Shown here piece after piece: positions 59,344 through 64,000 of a stretch of 64,000 nucleotides of DNA. The stretch is from positions 6,703,501-6,767,500 of the forward strand of contig NZ_CP053564.1 in NCBI RefSeq assembly GCF_013155125.1, given 5' to 3'. Numbering within the stretch: the stretch's first letter is position 1; each line of letters begins with the position of its first letter. A program made the translations under genes and the position numbers. The stretch is from Pseudonocardia broussonetiae (lineage in GTDB: Bacteria; Actinomycetota; Actinomycetes; Mycobacteriales; Pseudonocardiaceae). The notes beneath the pieces are model-generated. The model saw nothing but the letters and a program-made list of their open reading frames with translations, ran no database searches and had not been told where the DNA came from.

Positions 59344-60234
59344 TCAGGACTTCCAGGCGGCGGGCGGGAGCCCGAGCTCGGTGAAGCCCTCCGGGGTGAG
59401 GTGCGGGCCCCACAGGCTCACCCACTTGTGGCCCTCGAAGGACCACTCGCCGGGGGTGTGCGCGGCGTCGTCGTAGATCCGCTCCATGTCGCAGTAGAAC
59501 TCCTGCACGAGCCCGCTGGGCTCCTGCACGTAGGTCGCGATGTTGCGGCCCATGCCGTGGCGCAGCGGACCCCAGAGCACCGACCCGCCGCGCGCGTCGA
59601 CGAGGTCGGCGATCGCCGCGACCTCGACGATCGTCGGGTACTCCCAGGCGACGTGGTGGATCTTCCCCGGGCCGGGGAACACGCCGATGCCGTGGTGGTC
59701 GACGTTGCAGCGCAGGAACACGCCCTCCTCGATGCGGTCCGACACCCGGAAGTCGAACAGCTCGACGAGCACCTGCTCCATCCGGCGCGGCTCGGGCACG
59801 AAGAAGTTGACGTGCCCCAGCCGGGCGGGCCGCAGCACCGCCGCGGTCGGCGCGGGCGGCGGCACCTGCGCCATGCGGCTGTAGACCTCGAACACGAACC
59901 CGAACTCGTCGACGAAGGCGAAGCCGTCCTCGATGCCCGTGCCCCGCGGCCGGTCGTCCAGCACCTGCAGCCCCGCCGCGGACCCGACGCGCTCCCGGGC
60001 CTCCGCGAGGGACTCCGCGTCCGGTGTCACGAGCCCGAGGTGGTCGAGCGCGTCCTCGTCCGCCGCGATGTAGTGGAGGCTGTGGTGGGCGCCGTCGAGG
60101 GTGAACCAGGTCTGGCCGTCGGCGCGCTCGCTCGCGTGCAGGCCGAGCATGCCGGTGGCGAACTCCTCGGCGGCCGCGAGATCGCGGACCCGGACCGAGA
60201 CGTGGCCGATCTCGCTGATGACGGGCGCGCGCAT
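59344..60234 (-). CDS. Extradiol (type I, VOC) catechol dioxygenase
   Basis: 296 residues in two vicinal-oxygen-chelate modules. The C-terminal module carries the Fe(II) ligands: His in LGHVNFFVPE (about 141), His in GKIHHVAWEY (about 197) and Glu in GLVQEFYCDMERI (about 248). A Tyr of the last motif is the usual acid-base helper. It performs meta cleavage of a substituted catechol, in the manner of BphC/HpaD-like enzymes. The N-terminal module has lost its ligands, as in family members. ATG 60234 overlaps the FAH stop by 1-3 bp. The substrate is probably made by the MhpA-type hydroxylase. Confidence 0.9.
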   Translation of the reverse strand: MRAPVISEIGHVSVRVRDLAAAEEFATGMLGLHASERADGQTWFTLDGAHHSLHYIAADEDALDHLGLVTPDAESLAEARERVGSAAGLQVLDDRPRGTGIEDGFAFVDEFGFVFEVYSRMAQVPPPAPTAAVLRPARLGHVNFFVPEPRRMEQVLVELFDFRVSDRIEEGVFLRCNVDHHGIGVFPGPGKIHHVAWEYPTIVEVAAIADLVDARGGSVLWGPLRHGMGRNIATYVQEPSGLVQEFYCDMERIYDDAAHTPGEWSFEGHKWVSLWGPHLTPEGFTELGLPPAAWKS

Positions 60235-61082
60235 CAGACGGCCGCGACGGTGTCGAGGGCGGCGACGCAGCGGGTGCTCTGCGTCCCGAGGCCGTCGATG
60301 GTGCAGGACATGGTGCTCCCCGGGGTGAGGTAGGTGGGCGGGTCGGCGACGTGCCCGACGCCGGCGGGAGTGCCGGTGGCGATCAGGTCGCCCGGCGCGA
60401 GGGTGATGATCGTGCTGATGTAGGAGATGATCTGCGGGACCGAGAAGACGAGGTCGTCGGTGGCGGAGGACTGCCTGACCCGGCCGTCGACCGAGAGCTC
60501 CATCCGCAGCGACCGCGCGTGGTCGACCTCGTCGGGCGTCACGAGGAACGGCCCGACGGGCGTGGACGCCTCGAAGGTCTTGCCGGCCAGGAACTGCGAG
60601 GTCCGCAGCTGCCAGTCGCGCATCGAGACGTCGTTGACGATGGTGTAGCCGGCCACGTGGTCCAGCGCGTCCTCCTCGCGCACGTGCCGGGCCGCCCTGC
60701 CGATCACCACGCCCAGCTCGATCTCCCAGTCGACCTTGTCCGAGGCGGTCGGGATGGCGAGGTCGTCGTTCGCGCCGATCAGGCTGCGGCCGAACTTGGC
60801 GAACAGCGTCGGGTGCTGCGGCAGCGGCAGGTCCGCCTCCGCCGCGTGGGACGCGTAGTTGAGGCCCACGCAGAACACCTTCTCGGGCGCGGGCGTGAGC
60901 GGCGCGAAGTCCGCGTCCGCGAGCGGCACCCGGGGTCCCGTGCCGGCGGCCGCGCGCTCCGCCCAGTCCTCCCCCGAGGCGATCAGCGCGCCGACGTCGG
61001 CGAAGGTCAGGAGCACCAGCTCGTCCCCGTCGACGCGGGCGGCCCGCGGTCCGGAACCCGTCCTGATCGTGGCTAGTCGCAC
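60234..61082 (-). CDS. FAH family hydrolase/isomerase, shorter form
   Basis: 282 residues. VFCVGLNYASHAAEADLPLPQHPTLFAKF and DKVDWEIELGVVIGRAARHV hold the metal carboxylates, and GYTIVNDVSMRDWQLRTSQFLAGKTF and APGDLIATGTPAGVGHVADPPTYL complete the fold. This form is typical of fumarylpyruvate hydrolase, 2-hydroxyhepta-2,4-diene-1,7-dioate isomerase and related enzymes. It would act on the ring-cleavage product of the dioxygenase encoded next to it. ATG 61082 lies 31 bp after the P450 gene. Confidence 0.92.
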   Translation of the reverse strand: MRLATIRTGSGPRAARVDGDELVLLTFADVGALIASGEDWAERAAAGTGPRVPLADADFAPLTPAPEKVFCVGLNYASHAAEADLPLPQHPTLFAKFGRSLIGANDDLAIPTASDKVDWEIELGVVIGRAARHVREEDALDHVAGYTIVNDVSMRDWQLRTSQFLAGKTFEASTPVGPFLVTPDEVDHARSLRMELSVDGRVRQSSATDDLVFSVPQIISYISTIITLAPGDLIATGTPAGVGHVADPPTYLTPGSTMSCTIDGLGTQSTRCVAALDTVAAV

Positions 61083-61113
61083 GGTCGTCCTCCGTTGCTG
61101 TGGGTGTGCCGGC

Positions 61114-62298
61114 TCATGCCGGGGTCCGGTCGACCCCGGTGACCGGGAGGGAGTCGAAGCCGCGCACCGAGTTGTTGAGGTGCCGGTGCGGCGTCCCGAT
61201 GTGGAACCGGTGCACGCGCCGGGCCAGCGCGCTCAGCACGGCGTGCCCCTCGAGGCGCGCCAGTGCCTGCCCCGCGCACCCGTGCGTGCCGTAGCCGAAC
61301 GCCAGGTGGTCGAGCGGCGCCCGCGTCACGTCGAAGCGGTCGGGGTCGGGGTAGTGCCGCTCGTCGCGGTTGCCGGAGCCGAAGAGGAGCAGCAGCTGCG
61401 CGCCCTCCGGCAGGGTCGTGCCGTCCAGCTCGACGACGCGGGTCGTCCGGCGCCCGAACACCTGCACGGGCGCGTCGTGCCGCAGCACCTCGTTGAAGGC
61501 CCCCGGCAGCAGCGCGGGGTCCGCGCGGACGAGGTCCCACTGGTCGGGGTGCTCGGCGAACAGGTGGACCGCGTTGGCGATCGCGTTGATGGTGGTGTCC
61601 ATCCCCGCGGCGGCGTAGGCGACGATCAGCGGGATGCACGACTCGTGCCGGATGCGGCCCTGGTCGGCCGCCTCGAACACCGCCCGGCCCATGCTGCCCT
61701 CGGTGAGGTCCTCCGCCCGCAGCGTCGCCACCCACCCGAACAGCTCCTGCACCACGGCCAGCGAGTCGACGGTGCGGGCGTTCATCGGGCCGAAGACGTT
61801 GAAGGTGGCGTCGGCCCACCGGAGCATCTCCGGCCGGGCCTCGTCCGGCAGCCCGATCAGGTCGAACACCACGGCCAGGGGGAACGCCGCCGCGAGGTCG
61901 GTCACGGCGTCGAACGCGCCCCGGTCCAGCACCTCCTCCACCAGGGCGTCGGCGCGCGCGGTGATGTCGGCCTGCAGGCCGCGGACGGCGCGGGGGCCGA
62001 GCCGGTCGGCGAGGACGCTGCGCAGCGTGTCGTGCTCGGGCGGGTCGGCGGCCAGGATCGTCCCGACGAACATCTCGTTCACCGGGTCGCTGAGCGCGAG
62101 CCCGCTGGACGAGTAGGTCCGCCAGTCGCCGAGCGCCGCGCGGACCTCGTCGTAGCGCGGGAGCGCCCAGGCGTCGAGCCGGTCGAGGTGGACGGCCGGC
62201 CCGAGGTCGCGCAGCTCGCGGTAGGTCGGGTACGGGTCCTGCAGGAGCTCGTCGTCGAACAGGTCGACGGCGGAGTGCGGCACGTGGGTGAGCGTCAT
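61114..62298 (-). CDS. Cytochrome P450, CYP199-like
   Basis: 394 residues. Heme Cys341 in FGYGTHGCAGQALARLE; acid-alcohol Asp234-Thr235 in YAAAGMDTTINAIANAVH; ExxR at Glu270-Arg273 in NEVLRHDAPVQVFGRRTTR. NVFGPMNA matches NAFGPPND of the P450 at 41573, so the two are relatives within the same clade. It likely hydroxylates or O-demethylates an aromatic acid at the start of the pathway. ATG 62298 follows GGAGGTACAGCG. It overlaps the reductase stop by 4 bp, so partner and oxygenase are coupled. Confidence 0.9.
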   Translation of the reverse strand: MTLTHVPHSAVDLFDDELLQDPYPTYRELRDLGPAVHLDRLDAWALPRYDEVRAALGDWRTYSSSGLALSDPVNEMFVGTILAADPPEHDTLRSVLADRLGPRAVRGLQADITARADALVEEVLDRGAFDAVTDLAAAFPLAVVFDLIGLPDEARPEMLRWADATFNVFGPMNARTVDSLAVVQELFGWVATLRAEDLTEGSMGRAVFEAADQGRIRHESCIPLIVAYAAAGMDTTINAIANAVHLFAEHPDQWDLVRADPALLPGAFNEVLRHDAPVQVFGRRTTRVVELDGTTLPEGAQLLLLFGSGNRDERHYPDPDRFDVTRAPLDHLAFGYGTHGCAGQALARLEGHAVLSALARRVHRFHIGTPHRHLNNSVRGFDSLPVTGVDRTPA

Positions 62299-63482
62299 CG
62301 CTGTACCTCCAACGGCACGGGCTCGGGTCGGGTGAGGGCGCGCAGGCGCGCGATCGGCATGCGGGTGTTGACGGCGGCCGCGGTCGCGCCGCCACCGGCG
62401 TCGGACCAGCGCAGGAGCGCCCCGTCGGAGGGCGGGCCGCCCCGGAGCAGCGCGGGCGTCCCGCGGGCGGGCAGCTCGCCGCAGATCCGGACGGTGAGCC
62501 CGAACTGCTCGGTCCAGAAGTAGGGCGAGGGGACGAGGGCGGGTGCGTCGTCCCCGTCGACGAGGGTGCGGGCGGCGGCGCGGCCCTGCTCGAGCGCGCT
62601 GTTCCACGACGGCGTGCGGCGGTGGCCGCCGCCCGGGACCGGGAACGCCGCCACGTCCCCCGCCGCGACGACGCCCGGGGCGGCGCGGCACCGGGCGTCG
62701 ACGCGCAGGCCCCCGTCGGTGAGCAGCCCGGTCCGGGCGAGCCATCCGACGTTCGGGGCGCAGCCGACCGCGGAGAGGACGAGGTCGCCCTCGATGCGCC
62801 CGCCGCCCGCGAGCTCGACGACGGGCGTGCCGGTGCCCCGCAGCCGCACCCCCGCCGGGTCGTGGACGAGCTCCACGCCGTGCGCGGAGGCCGCGTCCGC
62901 GAGCAGGTCCGACAGGTACCGGCCCAGCTGCGCGAGCAGCGGGGGCTGCCGGTCCACCACGACCACCGCGGCGCCGCTCGCCGCGCAGACCGACGCGAGC
63001 TCCATCCCGAGGATCCCCGCCCCGACGATCACCACCTTCGGGCGGCCCCGCAGGGCGGCCGCCAGGTGCCGGGCGTCGTCGAGGTCGCGGAAGACGGTCT
63101 CGTGGACGCCCGGGTCCGCGGCGCCGAGGTCCGCGAGCCGCCGGGCACGGGCCCCGGTCGTGACGGCGAGGCGGTCGTAGGGGATGCGGCGGCCGTCCTC
63201 GAGCACGACCTCCCGCCGGTCCACGTCGAGCCCGGCGGCCGCGGTGCCGACGATCTCGTCGACGTCGCAGGTCAGCGGCGGCAGCGTGATGTCGGCGTCG
63301 GTGGCGGTCCCGTCGAGGACCCCCTTCGACAGGGCCGGCCGGTTGTAGGCGGCCCGCGGCTCCGCCCCGACCAGCGTCAGCGACCCCGTGAACCCCTGGC
63401 GCCGGACGGCGTCGGCGAGGGTCACCCCCGCGAGCGAGGCGCCGACCACGACGATGCGCTCGGTCGGCCGCGCCGGCCCCAT
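62295..63482 (-). CDS. Ferredoxin reductase (FAD, NAD(P)H)
   Basis: 395 residues, pyridine nucleotide-disulfide-reductase fold without the redox Cys pair. FAD motif RIVVVGASLAGVTLADAVRRQG; NAD motif VVIVGAGILGMELASVCAASGAAVVVVDR; and PGVVAAGDVAAFPVPGGGHRR as the second FAD motif. It takes electrons from NAD(P)H to the ferredoxin at 63482 and so to the P450. Start at ATG 63482 or GTG 63485, both overlapping the ferredoxin stop. The order ferredoxin-reductase-P450 makes a complete class I three-component system. Confidence 0.9.
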   Translation of the reverse strand: MGPARPTERIVVVGASLAGVTLADAVRRQGFTGSLTLVGAEPRAAYNRPALSKGVLDGTATDADITLPPLTCDVDEIVGTAAAGLDVDRREVVLEDGRRIPYDRLAVTTGARARRLADLGAADPGVHETVFRDLDDARHLAAALRGRPKVVIVGAGILGMELASVCAASGAAVVVVDRQPPLLAQLGRYLSDLLADAASAHGVELVHDPAGVRLRGTGTPVVELAGGGRIEGDLVLSAVGCAPNVGWLARTGLLTDGGLRVDARCRAAPGVVAAGDVAAFPVPGGGHRRTPSWNSALEQGRAAARTLVDGDDAPALVPSPYFWTEQFGLTVRICGELPARGTPALLRGGPPSDGALLRWSDAGGGATAAAVNTRMPIARLRALTRPEPVPLEVQR

Positions 63483-63670
63483 CACCCGACCTTCAGCGCC
63501 GCCACCGGGCAGACCCGGACGGCGGACTCGGCGGCCGGGCCCGCCGACGGCGGCACCTCGTCGTGGTCGAGGACCAGCTCGCCCTCGTCGTCGAGGTGCA
63601 TCAGCTCGGGCGCCGACTCGGCGCACAGCCCGTAACCCTCGCACCGTTCCCTGTCGATCGACAGCTTCAC
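63482..63670 (-). CDS. P450-associated 3Fe-4S ferredoxin
   Basis: 62 residues. Cys10, Cys16 and Cys54-Pro (RERCEGYGLCAE and RVCPVAALK). The second Cys of a CxxCxxC motif is replaced by Tyr13, so a [3Fe-4S] cluster is expected, as in many actinobacterial P450 ferredoxins. It shuttles electrons from the reductase downstream to the CYP199-like P450. Starts at GTG 63670 after GAGGAGGACCC. First gene of the long operon. Confidence 0.92.
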   Translation of the reverse strand: MKLSIDRERCEGYGLCAESAPELMHLDDEGELVLDHDEVPPSAGPAAESAVRVCPVAALKVG

Positions 63671-63802
63671 AGCGGGTCCTCCTCATGGCTCTCGGGGTCG
63701 GCTCGGCGCGGGCGCTCGGCGGGCGCGCTCGACCGCGGCCCGTCGGGCCGAGGAGCCGTGCGCGGACCCGCCGGTGACGCCCGGCGTGCGATCCGGTGGG
63801 GT

Positions 63803-63821
63803 CGGCCCGCGCGGCGGGCCG
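63803..63821 (-). terminator. Hairpin after the gntR gene
   Basis: CGGCCCGC, GCG, GCGGGCCG: perfect 8-bp stem, 22 nt downstream of the GntR stop in the minus direction and 133 bp before the ferredoxin start. A smaller hairpin CGGCCC-GTC-GGGCCG (63736-63750) follows. No other feature was found in 63671-63842. Confidence 0.5.
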
Positions 63822-63842
63822 GACGTGTCGGGTGCGGCCGGT

Positions 63843-64000
63843 TCAGCCGTGGTCGATGGCGGAGGCGTCGGCGGGCAGGAGCCGGCCGAGCAGCATCTGG
63901 GTGGTGAAGGCGATGTGCTCGCGCAGGAGCTCCACGCCCGCGTCGACGTCCCTGTTCACGGCGGCGTCGGCGAGGGCCCGGTGTTCGGCGACCGGATCGC
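63843..64000 (-). CDS. GntR family (FCD domain) regulator, C-terminal part only
   Basis: About 51 residues are visible up to the stop at 63843. The segment EHRALADAAVNRDVDAGVEL followed by LREHIAFTTQ matches the final helices of FCD effector domains, in which this His is a metal ligand. The HTH lies beyond base 64000. It is upstream of and co-directional with the aromatic operon at 54324-63670 and is the best candidate for its regulator. Confidence 0.8.
   Translation of the reverse strand, partial: DPVAEHRALADAAVNRDVDAGVELLREHIAFTTQMLLGRLLPADASAIDHG

Noticed and set aside
1..64000. tRNA, rRNA, replication origin or integrase/phage genes
   Set aside because: No cloverleaf-type sequence with CCA-like ends, no rRNA-like stretch, no DnaA-box cluster and no recombinase motif was recognised by eye; a covariance-model search would be decisive.

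Overview
The window is very GC-rich, densely coded actinobacterial DNA. A mycothione reductase gene (8922-10301) limits the host to mycothiol-producing Actinobacteria. The gene families and the short palindromic repeats suggest a Pseudonocardia-like member of the Pseudonocardiaceae; that genus assignment is inference. I see no rRNA, tRNA, CRISPR array, transposase or phage gene. The character is that of a catabolic chromosome region, with many CoA-dependent enzymes, flavin monooxygenases, three P450s and at least eleven local regulators.

Layout. 1-5235: acyl-CoA dehydrogenases, a thiolase, two TetR regulators and one GntR regulator (fatty or alicyclic acyl-CoA oxidation). 5412-8917: zinc alcohol dehydrogenase, a third acyl-CoA dehydrogenase divergent from a LysR regulator, and a small acidic ORF. 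8922-11987: mycothione reductase and a membrane-bound ferritin/VIT iron exporter, separated by about 600 bp of hairpin-forming repeats. 12026-25237: a sulfur-scavenging island. 25298-30878: an eRF1-like protein, membrane proteins, an SRPBCC protein, and a CYP152 peroxygenase overlapping a CrtI-like oxidoreductase. 30975-37202: acyl-CoA ligase, a decayed SCP-x thiolase, a tandem-TetR protein, SDR, CaiB-type CoA transferase and an HMG-CoA-lyase-like enzyme. 37186-46441: an aromatic-acid cluster with AAHS transporter, FAD hydroxylase, hydroxyquinol-type intradiol dioxygenase, two IclR regulators, a CYP199-like P450 with a VanB-type reductase, and a ThDP enzyme. 46460-48475: a small TetR operon behind a double operator. 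48503-64000: two co-directional operons for an aromatic or phenylpropanoid-type acid. These hold 3Fe-4S ferredoxin, ferredoxin reductase, CYP199-like P450, two FAH-family hydrolases, an extradiol dioxygenase, SMP-30, an MhpA-type hydroxylase, two CoA ligases, quinone reductase, LLM oxidoreductase, thiolase and crotonase, with a GntR regulator at the right edge.

The most notable system is the sulfur island. Two SAM-I-like riboswitches (12973-13058 on minus, 13201-13294 on plus) face away from each other across a 142-bp core that carries two outward promoters. In both, the Shine-Dalgarno GGAGG lies in the 3' strand of helix P1. The minus copy would control an FAD amine oxidase-like protein directly. 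The plus copy would control a short leader peptide ending in the Cys-containing HVDL signature known from actinobacterial sulfur operons. Behind that leader lie a peptide/nickel-type ABC importer, five luciferase-like monooxygenases and an FMN reductase. A second Cys leader peptide (22506-22577) sits inside the same run of genes. The apparent logic is SAM sensing first and cysteinyl-tRNA sensing second, on one transcript that imports and desulfurises organosulfur compounds.
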